From: a virus
IMG/VR virus record: IMGVR_UViG_3300030118_002480
Span: 1-52,095 of that record
DNA length: 52,095 nt
Direction: 5' to 3' (one strand)
Shown here in pieces: positions 1-7,771 of this stretch. Numbering within the stretch: the first letter of the stretch is position 1; every line of letters begins with the position of its first letter. The notes below the pieces were generated by a model. The model made no database searches and was not told the origin of the DNA. It saw only the letters and a list, made by a program, of their open reading frames with translations. A program made the translations under genes and the position numbers.

Positions 1-6
1 TAGATT

Positions 7-645
7 ATGGCAGACCAAAGTAATCTTACAATAGGTGGCATTGGTGGGGACCCTTCGGGGTCCCATCCCATAGGTGTTTTGTCTTCAAATTGGGCGCAAA
101 CAGAAACTAATATGAGCATTCAATTTACAGCTGGTACTATAATGTCTGACCCTGGAGCTACTGCTGCAGGTGAAACAGATACTTATTATAGTGAAGAGCT
201 ATGTATTGGTACTCTTAAGCCTGGGACTCAATTTGAAATTGGTGATACGGGTGATGCTCAAATAGAAGCATGTTGGCAATATTATAAATCTTCAAATGGT
301 AATAATTTTAACAGTGGAAACGAAGTTGTTCCTGGTACAGCAGCATTGCAAGATGGTGGCACATGGACAGATATAGGTACTGCTGCTCAAAATTATACAA
401 GCGAAGTGTTAGTTCCTGCTACTGCTTCAGATGAAGACCTTCTGTTAGCTGGAGTTGTTAGGTTAAGAGTTAAAATGGTAGTAACTGATGCTGGTAGTAA
501 TGGAGTTGCAGCAGGATTAGTTACAGCAGGTGTAGCTGCAGTTAATGCTGCATACGCAAGGTTTCCCCTTGACAAACAAGCAAAAAAGAACGATACTGTT
601 AATAACCCAGTTACTTTTGGTGGTATAGGTAAAGACCCATCATAA
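7..645 (+). CDS. Minor structural protein, tandem paralogue 2
   Basis: 212-residue protein, not recognised as a named family. It is closely related to the protein at 51403-52035, with long stretches identical in both (for example the segment around YYKSSNGNNFNSGNE and the C-terminus ending FGGIGKDPS). On a circular genome that copy lies immediately upstream, directly behind the major capsid gene, so a head decoration or minor capsid role is the best inference. The protein is rich in Thr, Ala, Gly and Asn and has no signal peptide or membrane segment. The start follows the same TAGATT-ATG context as the paralogue, but the true upstream ribosome site lies across the window edge. The N-terminal 30 residues differ most between copies and contain an RNA hairpin (47-64). 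Confidence 0.75.
   Translation: MADQSNLTIGGIGGDPSGSHPIGVLSSNWAQTETNMSIQFTAGTIMSDPGATAAGETDTYYSEELCIGTLKPGTQFEIGDTGDAQIEACWQYYKSSNGNNFNSGNEVVPGTAALQDGGTWTDIGTAAQNYTSEVLVPATASDEDLLLAGVVRLRVKMVVTDAGSNGVAAGLVTAGVAAVNAAYARFPLDKQAKKNDTVNNPVTFGGIGKDPS
47..64 (+). other. UUCG-capped hairpin inside coding sequence
   Basis: GGGACCC-TTCG-GGGTCCC forms a perfect 7-bp stem with a UUCG tetraloop, 40 nt into the gene at 7-645. It encodes part of GGDPSGSHP. The paralogous gene has a related, longer hairpin at the same place (51434-51458), although the flanking codons differ. Confidence 0.8.
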
Positions 646-657
646 CAATGTAATCGT

Positions 658-680
658 TAGGGGGTCTTTATGGCCCCCTA
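658..680 (+). terminator. Intrinsic terminator-like hairpin
   Basis: A 9-bp stem TAGGGGGTC / GGCCCCCTA (one G-T pair) with a 5-nt loop follows the stop codon by 13 nt. A short T run lies slightly downstream (687-691). An identical copy follows the paralogue at 52048-52070. It may reduce read-through from head genes into the tail genes. Confidence 0.65.
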
Positions 681-705
681 GCATAAATTTTTAAATGGAG
701 AAAAA

Positions 706-1251
706 ATGAGTGATTTAACAATAACACATGCGGGTAGCACTGTTACTCAGACTAGACAAGAAGTGCTATCCAATAATAAAAAATTAAATCAAATGAAAGT
801 TGATTTAATTGACGTAGAGCCAACAGTCGATACGAGTGCTTACACAGCAGGGGATTTAATGTTTGCCCCAATAAAGATAGAAAACGCAGTAGCGGTAAAG
901 GGCGGTTCGGCTATAATACAGAGTATAGCAGTAGCAAATGCAGATGCTTTGACTGGAGCATTTGATATAGTGTTTACTCAAAGTAGTAATAGCCCTGGAG
1001 ACTTAAACGACCCTATTGCGAGCGAAACAGGACTTTCAGCTGCTAATGCAGATAAAGTTTTAGGTGTTGTTAGTATTAGTAATATGGTTGATGTAGGAGT
1101 CACTTCTATAGGAGGAAAAACTAACATAGGCATGGTTATAAAAGCTGTTAATACTTCTAGGGATATATATGCTTTTGGAATAGCTCAAAGTACAGACAAT
1201 CCTACAACGGATACTGGATATAAATTAAGAATAGGAGTAGTACAAGACTAA
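706..1251 (+). CDS. Hypothetical virion-associated protein
   Basis: 181 residues, family not recognised. The composition is typical of phage structural proteins: many short beta-prone segments, rich in Ala, Val, Ser, Thr and Asn, with no membrane segment and no cysteine. The start has the strong site GGAG-AAAAA-ATG. The stop overlaps the next start by one base (TAATG), so the two genes are probably translationally coupled. Its position between the capsid-linked paralogues and an adhesin-like gene suggests a minor head or decoration protein; this is inferred from position only. Confidence 0.6.
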   Translation: MSDLTITHAGSTVTQTRQEVLSNNKKLNQMKVDLIDVEPTVDTSAYTAGDLMFAPIKIENAVAVKGGSAIIQSIAVANADALTGAFDIVFTQSSNSPGDLNDPIASETGLSAANADKVLGVVSISNMVDVGVTSIGGKTNIGMVIKAVNTSRDIYAFGIAQSTDNPTTDTGYKLRIGVVQD

Positions 1252-2387
1252 TGTTTCCAACAAGACGAGCAACAATGGGTGGCGATGTATTTAGAGATGA
1301 GTTTTCTTTAGCGTTTGATGGTACTGATGATTTTATAAAAATTCCACAACAAACTCACGCTCTTGCAAGTAGCAATTTTAGTTATGTGTTTTGGGTAAAA
1401 AGAAATGTTACTAACGCTGCACATAATATTTTAGGTCATACTGCAAGTGGCTCGAAACATATAAGATTTTCTTCTGATGGATTTTTGCAAATAGAAACAA
1501 ATACTTCAGGAGATTTAGCAACAGGGGTGCTATCCATTAATGATACAAACTGGCATCACTACGCAGTAGTTGTTGGTGGTGGGAATGGCACAGTATCAAT
1601 GTATCAAGATGGTGTATCTATTTCTGTAACAAGTCCTGATATTGGAGATTCTTTTAGTTTTAAAAGAATAGGACAACAAGGTGATGGTAGATTTTTTAAT
1701 GGCAATATATCAGAAATAGCCATATACAACAAGGCATTATCAGCATCAGAGGTAAAGACAATATATAATGGCAGAGAGCCTTATAATCACAAAGAAGGCG
1801 TATGTTCATCTAACTTACAAGCGTGGTGGCGTATGGGTGATGGGGTATTGGATACACAACCATCTAATCACACAAATTCTTTGTTAATATCTGATAATAC
1901 AAATGCCACTAAAGGGATTAACCTTTGGACAGAAACATATTCAAGTAATACAGGCTCGTGGTCAGCAGATGGAACAAATAGTTTAACGCAAGAAAATAAT
2001 GCAATAAAAATTACAGGCGATGGTAGTGATTCAGATGGTGCAAGAATTAAATTAAGAGCAACAAATGATTTAAGTAGCAATTTAACTGTAGGTAAATTAT
2101 ATGAATTAACTTTTAAGTCAAAGGTTTCATCAGGAAGTTCAGTAAATGTTCAATTTCAAATATCAAACGCACATAGCTTTGTAAATTTTGTTAATTATAC
2201 TACAGAATACAAGAAATTTAGGCATTATTTTATAGCAACAGATGCAACAGAAGCAGAGATTAAATGTAGTGCGATGGGAGATGGTGAAATAATATTTATG
2301 AAAGATTTTTCTGTAAGAGAAATTAATGGTAACTCAGGTGTAGGTGAAAGTTTTGATGGAAGCAATATTGTAGGAGATACGCCTTAA
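1251..2387 (+). CDS. LamG/concanavalin-like adhesin or decoration protein
   Basis: 378 residues. Residues about 12-175 look like a LamG-type jelly roll: a FDGTDDFIKIP opening, FSYVFWVKR, a WHHYAVVV strand and the closing ISEIAIYNKALSASEVKTIY, which is typical of LamG_3 domains. Residues about 210-350 resemble a second carbohydrate-binding (CBM-like) beta-sandwich, with LTVGKLYELTFKSKVSSG. Such domains bind glycans, so this is probably a capsid or tail decoration that contacts the host surface or polysaccharide. The start codon shares its A with the upstream stop, and the stop shares its A with the downstream start. The binding target cannot be read from sequence. Confidence 0.75.
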   Translation: MFPTRRATMGGDVFRDEFSLAFDGTDDFIKIPQQTHALASSNFSYVFWVKRNVTNAAHNILGHTASGSKHIRFSSDGFLQIETNTSGDLATGVLSINDTNWHHYAVVVGGGNGTVSMYQDGVSISVTSPDIGDSFSFKRIGQQGDGRFFNGNISEIAIYNKALSASEVKTIYNGREPYNHKEGVCSSNLQAWWRMGDGVLDTQPSNHTNSLLISDNTNATKGINLWTETYSSNTGSWSADGTNSLTQENNAIKITGDGSDSDGARIKLRATNDLSSNLTVGKLYELTFKSKVSSGSSVNVQFQISNAHSFVNFVNYTTEYKKFRHYFIATDATEAEIKCSAMGDGEIIFMKDFSVREINGNSGVGESFDGSNIVGDTP

Positions 2388-2620
2388 TGGATTTTAGTAA
2401 TAGAAAATGGGTAATTGTAAACGTATCTGATATAACAGATGAAATGATAGAAAGTGCAATACAATCATCTATGGATACACTTAGAAAATCATTAGATGGC
2501 ACTAAAGCAATACTCAAATGGGATGGCGACACGCCTACTTGCTTTGATGGTATGACAACGTATAATCATAGCGAAATATTAACAGAACTTGCTAAATCAA
2601 CTTGGACAGTAAATGAATAG
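2387..2620 (+). CDS. Small hypothetical protein
   Basis: 77 residues starting MDFSNRKWVIVNV, acidic, with a predicted helix in the middle (MIESAIQSSMDTLRKSL) and a WTVNE end. No known domain or membrane segment is visible. It is translationally coupled upstream (TAATG with the LamG gene) and overlaps the start of the small membrane protein at 2613. It lies in a tight late operon and the function is unknown. Confidence 0.6.
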   Translation: MDFSNRKWVIVNVSDITDEMIESAIQSSMDTLRKSLDGTKAILKWDGDTPTCFDGMTTYNHSEILTELAKSTWTVNE

Positions 2621-2771
2621 TTCAATAGATACAGTTAGAACATCTTTTGTTGGAATGAGTGGCACTATGGTAGCTTGGATGGAAGTTATTCCTCCATTTT
2701 TAAGCGCTTTAACAGCTATAGCTACTTTAATATATATGATACTAAAAATAAAAAACGAGGTTAAAAAATAA
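2613..2771 (+). CDS. Small membrane protein, holin-like
   Basis: 52 residues. After a short polar N-terminus there is one hydrophobic span of about 20 residues (PPFLSALTAIATLIYMIL), ending in a basic tail KIKNEVKK. Size, single transmembrane segment and charged C-terminus fit a small phage holin or holin-associated protein. The ATG lies 5 nt before the upstream stop, so the genes overlap. The alternative is an unrelated inner-membrane or virion membrane peptide. Confidence 0.5.
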   Translation: MNSSIDTVRTSFVGMSGTMVAWMEVIPPFLSALTAIATLIYMILKIKNEVKK

Positions 2772-2772
2772 A

Positions 2773-2931
2773 ATGGAAGAAAAAATAGCTAAATTAAAAA
2801 CAGATTTACAACAAGTAACTATTAAGTTAGAAGAGTTTACACAACTTAAATTTAAGTTATTGGGCGCAATAGAGATACTCGAATCTCTTGATGAGGAATC
2901 TGTTGAAGAAAAAGTAGAAGATGGCGAGTAG
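2773..2931 (+). CDS. Small coiled-coil protein
   Basis: 52 residues, highly charged, almost entirely helical with a heptad-like pattern (KIAKLKTDLQQVTIKLEEF) and a very acidic C-terminus. It begins one base after the stop of the holin-like gene and runs 11 nt into the next gene. Function unknown; the pairing with a membrane peptide is typical of lysis or chaperone-type accessory genes. Confidence 0.5.
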   Translation: MEEKIAKLKTDLQQVTIKLEEFTQLKFKLLGAIEILESLDEESVEEKVEDGE

Positions 2932-3586
2932 CATAATAACAAGAATAAAAGACCTTGTAGGCGATGAAGTTACTTCAATAGAAGGCTACAAAGACTTAAT
3001 TAATTCTGGGTTTAATCATGCTGCTGATTTAATCCCATCAGACTCTGAATTGTGGAGAAGTGCTTTGATTTCACCATCAACAGATTTGTCAACGATTGAT
3101 GCTTCTAATGCAAAAGTTATTTTGGTTACTAGAGAAGATAGTGGTGGTACTGATAGAGTAGCTAAAGAAGTTTCTTTGGATTATTTAAAAAGAGGTCAAG
3201 GTGACCCTACTAGCATATATTACAATGAAGGTAATTATAAAAATCCTATTTATAGTTTTGAAGCTAATGGTGATATGGTAATTAAACCAACTGGAAGTAC
3301 AGTAGCTATATATAGATATCAATATTTAATAGATACAGATATTACTGAAAAAACTTCTGGAGATGATTTTGATTTTCCTCAACAAGCTTTAAACTTAGGA
3401 ATATTAAAGGCATGTTCTTATCTATTGCAAGCTAAAATAAGTGAAGCTGTTCAAGAAGAAGAAGACAATGAATTGTTTGCTTTAACCCAAGGTCAAATAG
3501 CTACTATAGATAAAATGATTCAAGAAGAATTACAAAGATTAGGACTTCCTTTTCAATTAGTAGGAGATGGAAATGACATTAAATGA
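2921..3586 (+). CDS. Probable head-tail adaptor or tail-completion protein
   Basis: 221 residues, mixed alpha/beta, beginning with a helix (ITRIKDLVGDEV) and ending with a long C-terminal helical region (LGILKACSYLLQAKISEAVQ). Soluble, acidic, no cysteine cluster. It sits just upstream of two short adaptor-like genes and a fibre gene, the usual place for connector components. Family assignment is by context and fold-like appearance only. Its start overlaps the coiled-coil gene by 11 nt, and its end overlaps the next gene by 20 nt. Confidence 0.5.
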   Translation: MASSIITRIKDLVGDEVTSIEGYKDLINSGFNHAADLIPSDSELWRSALISPSTDLSTIDASNAKVILVTREDSGGTDRVAKEVSLDYLKRGQGDPTSIYYNEGNYKNPIYSFEANGDMVIKPTGSTVAIYRYQYLIDTDITEKTSGDDFDFPQQALNLGILKACSYLLQAKISEAVQEEEDNELFALTQGQIATIDKMIQEELQRLGLPFQLVGDGNDIK

Positions 3587-3869
3587 AATGATAGAATTAG
3601 TTAGACAGCATCATCCTAATATGGCTGATAATGAAATTAGATTACTACTCAATAGAGCATCTGATGATTTTTGCGCTAAAACAGAGCTTATTAAGCATAG
3701 TTTTAGTTTAGGTAGTGATGTAAACCCTGATTCAACAACAGCAAATAAAAGGTATTATACATTGCCAGATGAGATACTTACAATACGAGAAGTATATCTT
3801 AACAATGTAAAAATACCAAGAATGACTGGCAAACCTATTATAGATGATACAACTACAGAGGAGATGTAA
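3567..3869 (+). CDS. Adaptor-like protein, N-terminal part of a possible split gene
   Basis: 100 residues: helical start (TLNEMIELVRQHHPNMADNE), then a RYYTLPDEILTIREVYLNN strand region like that seen in phage adaptor and tail-completion proteins. It ends with ...TTEEM and its stop shares an A with the next ATG (TGTAATG). The following protein begins NPERYYYVDNDRLAII, which reads as a natural continuation. The two together may represent one ancestral adaptor split by a -1 shift. Confidence 0.55.
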   Translation: MEMTLNEMIELVRQHHPNMADNEIRLLLNRASDDFCAKTELIKHSFSLGSDVNPDSTTANKRYYTLPDEILTIREVYLNNVKIPRMTGKPIIDDTTTEEM

Positions 3870-4282
3870 TGTATACTAATCCAGAAAGATATTATTATGT
3901 AGACAATGATAGGTTAGCTATAATTGAAAAGAAAGGCTCTACTACAGTTGATGGCGCAACAACAAACTATCAAACTATATCAGCAGCTAAACCTATTAGA
4001 ATTAATAGTATATGTAAAGCTGACCATTTTAATACTGGAAGCAATATTAAAGAAACAGATTTTGAGTCTTCTACTGCTGGTCCATTAGGTCATATACCTC
4101 CTCAATTTCATGAAGCATTAGTATTTAAAGTAATTGCAATGGGATATAAAACTCCACCAACTATGGATATTAACATTGCTCAATACTTTGATATGGAATA
4201 TGAAAAGGTAGTTAAGCAAGGAAAGAAATTTGCAAGAAGTAACTATATACAAACTGGTGTTATTGCACCTCAAGAATTTTAA
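3869..4282 (+). CDS. Adaptor-like protein, C-terminal part of a possible split gene
   Basis: 137 residues, no recognised domain name. It starts with beta-rich NPERYYYVDND and LAIIEKKGS, then a helical second half (PPQFHEALVFKVIAMGYKTPP) that ends in a basic helix. The start overlaps the previous stop and the stop overlaps the next start, so the three short genes are tightly coupled. Either an independent small connector subunit or the C-terminal half of the preceding protein. Confidence 0.55.
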   Translation: MYTNPERYYYVDNDRLAIIEKKGSTTVDGATTNYQTISAAKPIRINSICKADHFNTGSNIKETDFESSTAGPLGHIPPQFHEALVFKVIAMGYKTPPTMDINIAQYFDMEYEKVVKQGKKFARSNYIQTGVIAPQEF

Positions 4283-4527
4283 TGGCATTTACTAGGCAAT
4301 CATTTAAGGGCAATAATTCTGTTGAACCTGCAGATACTAATAAGCAAGGTCAAGGCTCAGAAATATCTAATACTGGTTTAGATGATACTTTAGCTAATAA
4401 AAAAAGTCTTCCAGGTGCATTTAATTTATCTCAAATGACTGGAGTAAATTTTACCGAAATACCTGAAAACTTTAATAAAGATAATATATCACGATGGTTT
4501 CGTGATGATGGCAACACAACAACTTAG
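4282..4527 (+). CDS. Small hypothetical protein
   Basis: 81 residues, polar and probably largely unstructured (many Asn, Thr, Gln, Gly), no cysteine or membrane segment. The start overlaps the previous stop by one base. It lies between adaptor-like genes and a fibre gene. Function unknown. Confidence 0.55.
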   Translation: MAFTRQSFKGNNSVEPADTNKQGQGSEISNTGLDDTLANKKSLPGAFNLSQMTGVNFTEIPENFNKDNISRWFRDDGNTTT

Positions 4528-4535
4528 GAGTAAAT

Positions 4536-5816
4536 ATGTCGGCAACATTAACAGCAGATGTAATTTCAACAACTTATAAAAAAATATTATTTCAAAAAGA
4601 CGATAATAAACTTTACTATACTAATAGTGGTGGAACTGCTGATGTTGAAATGACTACACTTGCAAGTCCAATGACGTTAAGCGGATTAATTACAGCTAGC
4701 GCAGGAATAAAACTAGGTAATAATATTATATATAGTCAAAATGGAACTGCATCAATAACAACTACAGACACTACGGGAGATGTTGCTGTTACTGGTGATT
4801 TAACTATTACTGGAGGAAATATTACTAACGCTATAACAACAGATGCGTTATTAACAGCTACATCAGGCGTTAAATTAGGTAACAATATTATATATAACTC
4901 TGAAGGTACAGCAGCTTTAACATTAGATACAGATGAAGACCTTACTATTACTGGAGATTTAAAGGTATCTGGTGGAATAATAGAAAGCGCAACAGACGGT
5001 GATTTAGAGGTTAGGTCTGATGGCAATATTTCTTTTTACCTTGATGATGACAATGATGAAACAGGACAAAAGTTTTATTTTTATAATGATACTAATGAAA
5101 TAGCTACTTTAGATGAGTCTGGTAATCTTAAAATAGATGGAGAATTGCAAACTACTAAAATAGCTTATACTAATGGAACAGATGCTTTGACTGTCAATAG
5201 TGGGGGAAGTTTAACATCGGCAGGTTTATTAACATTAGGTGGTAACTTAGTTATACCAGATGGCGGCAATATAGGAAGTGCAACTGACACAAATGCTATA
5301 GCTATATCATCTGCTGGCGTAGTTACTTTTTCACAAAATATAGTTCAAAGCGGTAGTAATGCAAATGCATTTGCTGCAAAAACTACGTTTAGCAATGGAA
5401 TAATTCAAGCTCCATTAGCTGCAACTGGAACAGTAAATTTAGAACATACTGATAGTGGAGAAATTGTATGCGTAGATACTTCTGCTGCAAGTTGCATAAT
5501 AAATTTACCTAATTCAGATGTATCAGGAATTAATTATAAAATAATGGTTGTTAAAGTAGAAAGTGGAGATGCAACTCCAAATTATGATTTAACTATAAAT
5601 GGCGAAAATAATGCAGACTTCTTTTTTGGCGGAGTAGCACATGTAGATATAGATAATTCTAATGCCGTAGTAAGGAGTAATAATACTGCAAATTATATTT
5701 TAACTTGTACTGATGTTGAAGTAGGCACTGTAATTGAATTAGTTTCTGATGGCACAAAATGGAATGTGTCAGGAACTGTAACTGGACCAACAGCACCAGC
5801 ATTTAGTGGTTCTTAA
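4536..5816 (+). CDS. Fibre-like structural protein
   Basis: 426 residues of Gly/Asn/Thr/Asp-rich beta repeats typical of phage fibres. Two related blocks are visible, KLGNNIIYSQNGTASITT and KLGNNIIYNSEGTAALTL, each followed by an LTITG strand motif. The same style of repeat occurs in the large fibre at 15533-19825. The C-terminal third loses the repeat and may form a globular tip. A good ribosome site (TAGGAG) lies 9 nt upstream of the ATG. It could be a head fibre or tail fibre; the position next to adaptor genes does not decide this. Confidence 0.7.
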   Translation: MSATLTADVISTTYKKILFQKDDNKLYYTNSGGTADVEMTTLASPMTLSGLITASAGIKLGNNIIYSQNGTASITTTDTTGDVAVTGDLTITGGNITNAITTDALLTATSGVKLGNNIIYNSEGTAALTLDTDEDLTITGDLKVSGGIIESATDGDLEVRSDGNISFYLDDDNDETGQKFYFYNDTNEIATLDESGNLKIDGELQTTKIAYTNGTDALTVNSGGSLTSAGLLTLGGNLVIPDGGNIGSATDTNAIAISSAGVVTFSQNIVQSGSNANAFAAKTTFSNGIIQAPLAATGTVNLEHTDSGEIVCVDTSAASCIINLPNSDVSGINYKIMVVKVESGDATPNYDLTINGENNADFFFGGVAHVDIDNSNAVVRSNNTANYILTCTDVEVGTVIELVSDGTKWNVSGTVTGPTAPAFSGS

Positions 5817-5839
5817 TCAATACTTATAAATAGTATTGA
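5817..5839 (+). terminator. Intergenic stem-loop, terminator-like
   Basis: TCAATACT-(7 nt)-AGTATTGA gives a perfect 8-bp stem directly after the fibre stop codon. It is AT-rich and lacks a T run, so it may act in mRNA 3'-end stability rather than strong termination. Confidence 0.4.
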
Positions 5840-5886
5840 ATAATATTAAGATATGCTTAAATTATATTAATTAAACAGGAGAAGTT

Positions 5887-6180
5887 ATGGAATCTAGTTT
5901 TATGACATTTTTAACAGGTAACGCAGGCTTAATGACTGGCGGAGGTGCTGCTGGTATAGCATTGTGGGTACTAAAAAAAGTTCCTAATGAACATATCTGT
6001 TCTGTTGTAGAAACAACTTTTGAAACTTTAGGTAAAGCAATGACGTTAGGTCTTGGTAAATGGAAAGTTACAAAAGGACTTTGGAACTCAACAATAGAGC
6101 CATGGTTTATTGACCTTGTAGACAACTTTATGGGAGGTGCTGTAAGAGGCTTCATTAAAGGCTTAAGGTCTGATAAGTAA
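5887..6180 (+). CDS. Hypothetical protein with a hydrophobic N-terminus
   Basis: 97 residues. Residues about 9-28 are hydrophobic and glycine-rich (GLMTGGGAAGIALWVL), possibly a membrane segment, followed by an amphipathic C-terminus (WFIDLVDNFMGGAVRGFIKGL). A clear ribosome site (ACAGGAGAAGTT-ATG) supports the start. The stop overlaps the next start (TAATGA). Position near other small membrane proteins hints at lysis or membrane interaction; no family recognised. Confidence 0.55.
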   Translation: MESSFMTFLTGNAGLMTGGGAAGIALWVLKKVPNEHICSVVETTFETLGKAMTLGLGKWKVTKGLWNSTIEPWFIDLVDNFMGGAVRGFIKGLRSDK

Positions 6181-6497
6181 TGAAAGATAGGATGATAGTA
6201 TTTGAGGATATGATTGAATCACATACTGGTGACATCCTATGCGACGTAGGCATTAATGAAAAATATAATGCTTTTAGAAATAGACCTAAGAAATGCCCTG
6301 AATGTAACAGTCATTCAATGAGAGGCATAGAAATCTTAGGTGCATATGACGGCCCCATTATATGGGGCTGTCTTGAATGTGGGAACCTGCTAAGAAGGTT
6401 TAGCATAAAGAGAACAGAGAAAATGCTCAAGCAAGTTAAAGATACATTTACAAATCCAGATGATTGGGGTTTTTTAGAGCGTTCAGAGTTCTCGTAG
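6180..6497 (+). CDS. Zinc-ribbon protein
   Basis: 105 residues with two CxxC knuckles, C39/C42 (KKCPECN) and C64/C67 (WGCLECGN), spaced about 21 residues apart, a classic zinc ribbon. The flanks are charged helices. It is translationally coupled to the preceding small protein and lies 8 nt upstream of a metallophosphoesterase. Such proteins usually bind nucleic acid or protein; the target is not visible. The ribbon call is firm, the role is not. Confidence 0.7.
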   Translation: MKDRMIVFEDMIESHTGDILCDVGINEKYNAFRNRPKKCPECNSHSMRGIEILGAYDGPIIWGCLECGNLLRRFSIKRTEKMLKQVKDTFTNPDDWGFLERSEFS

Positions 6498-6505
6498 GAG
6501 AATAA

Positions 6506-7291
6506 ATGAATAGAGATAAAGGTGTAGTAAAACGTGCAATTATCACACCAGATAAGCATGTTCCTTTACATGACGTTAAAGCTACTAGCGTAGTTTTACA
6601 AGCAATAGAAATAATTAAGCCTGATATATATGTAGACCTTGGTGATTTAGGCGAATGGGGAAGTGTATCGCATTGGCAATGGAAACGTAAGAAAAAACCA
6701 CCATTGGAGTATATACTACCAAACTTAGAAAAAGAAGTTGATTCTGTTAATGAATTTTTAGATAAAGTAGATAGTTCTTTAGATAAAGCAGGATGCAAGA
6801 AAAAACATATAACTGCTGGTAATCACGATGAATGGTTAGACCATTTTGTAACTGAGTATCCTTATTTGAGCCAATATGGGTTTAAAAAAGCAATGAAAGC
6901 AGATGAACGTGGGTATACCTACCATAAGCCAGGAGAATACCTTAAAATAGGTAAAATGTATTTTTATCATGGTCATCATTTTGGTGGTAACTATCATGCA
7001 TCTAATCATTTAAGAAAATTAGGTTGTAATATAATGTATGGGCATCATCATAGTTTACAGCAAGATTCTGTAACACATATGGATGGTCCTAAATCAGCAT
7101 GGTCATTAGGTTGTCTAAAAGACATGTCTGATAAAAAGAACAAATGGTTAGGAGGCAGACAACACAAATGGGCCCATGCTTTTGGAGTGGTAGATTTTTT
7201 TACCCGTGGACATTTTACCGTACACGTAGTCCAGATAATAGACGGAAGCGCGTCCCTGTGGGGAGAGCTAATAAAAGGTAAATCAAAATAG
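6506..7291 (+). CDS. Calcineurin-like metallophosphoesterase
   Basis: 261 residues with the complete metallophosphoesterase signature: D16-K-H18, DLGDLGE with D47, GNHDE at 105-109, HGHH at 155-158 and GHHH at 179-182. These residues bind two metal ions and hydrolyse phosphoesters. Substrate is unknown: phage members include RNA 2',3'-cyclic phosphodiesterases, nucleotidases and DNA phosphatases. A good ribosome site (TAGGAGAATAA-ATG) supports the start. It lies in the late operon with a zinc-ribbon gene just upstream, so it acts late or is packaged. The last stop base overlaps the next gene, which seems to start with ATA. Confidence 0.9.
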   Translation: MNRDKGVVKRAIITPDKHVPLHDVKATSVVLQAIEIIKPDIYVDLGDLGEWGSVSHWQWKRKKKPPLEYILPNLEKEVDSVNEFLDKVDSSLDKAGCKKKHITAGNHDEWLDHFVTEYPYLSQYGFKKAMKADERGYTYHKPGEYLKIGKMYFYHGHHFGGNYHASNHLRKLGCNIMYGHHHSLQQDSVTHMDGPKSAWSLGCLKDMSDKKNKWLGGRQHKWAHAFGVVDFFTRGHFTVHVVQIIDGSASLWGELIKGKSK

Positions 7292-7575
7292 AAGTATTAC
7301 AAATTATAGAACAATATGGAGTTCCAATCGCTGTAGCAATAGCGTTTGGTTTTTTTATATGGAAACAGAATAAGTTTATACAAGATACTCTAATGCAAGA
7401 GCTTGATGAAAGTTTTGGTAGATTAGAAGCTATTATTATTAAGCTTATAGATGCGCAAAAACAAGCGTTAATAGTACAAAAAGAAGCTAAGGCTATGATT
7501 GATACTATGATTAAAATAAATGAAGCAAATAAAAAGAAATGTGAATCATGTGGGAGTACATTAGATGGTCGATAA
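7288..7575 (+). CDS. Membrane-anchored helical protein (holin or spanin-like) with apparent ATA start
   Basis: 95 residues if read from the ATA at 7288. The N-terminus (EVLQIIEQYGVPIAVAIAFG, then FFIWKQNK) contains one transmembrane helix followed by a long charged helix, and a C-terminal KCESCG pair. The first ATG in frame is at 7393, which would remove the whole membrane segment. An in-frame stop lies at 7279-7281, so translation must start between. AAAAGG at 7273-7278 is about 9 nt before ATA 7288, and ATA overlaps the TAG of the upstream gene. Architecture resembles small phage holin-type proteins. The alternative is a shorter 60-residue soluble product. Confidence 0.55.
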   Translation: MEVLQIIEQYGVPIAVAIAFGFFIWKQNKFIQDTLMQELDESFGRLEAIIIKLIDAQKQALIVQKEAKAMIDTMIKINEANKKKCESCGSTLDGR

Positions 7576-7771
7576 AGTAGTAAAATTAGCTTTTAAATTA
7601 TTAGTGAAAAAGTTTAAATTAGACAAATTAGAAGCAGTCTATACGTATGTATTTGAAGATAACGAATTAGACAAAGCTGTTAAAGCTAATACAAAAGAAA
7701 TTGAAAAAATTAAAGAAAGAATGATGCCTGGACATGCTCCAGTTAAAGAAAAAAAATGGTACGATAAATAA
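7565..7771 (+). CDS. Small basic helical protein
   Basis: 68 residues, Lys-rich and helical (VKLAFKLLVKKFKLDKL, then LDKAVKANTKEIEKIKERM), ending WYDK. It overlaps the previous gene by 11 nt and shares its stop A with the start of the giant nozzle-like gene. No family recognised. Confidence 0.5.
   Translation: MVDKVVKLAFKLLVKKFKLDKLEAVYTYVFEDNELDKAVKANTKEIEKIKERMMPGHAPVKEKKWYDK

Noticed and set aside
5871-6155. 94-codon minus-strand frame opposite the 97-residue gene
   Set aside because: Antisense to a gene with a clear ribosome site and coupled neighbours; typical shadow frame.
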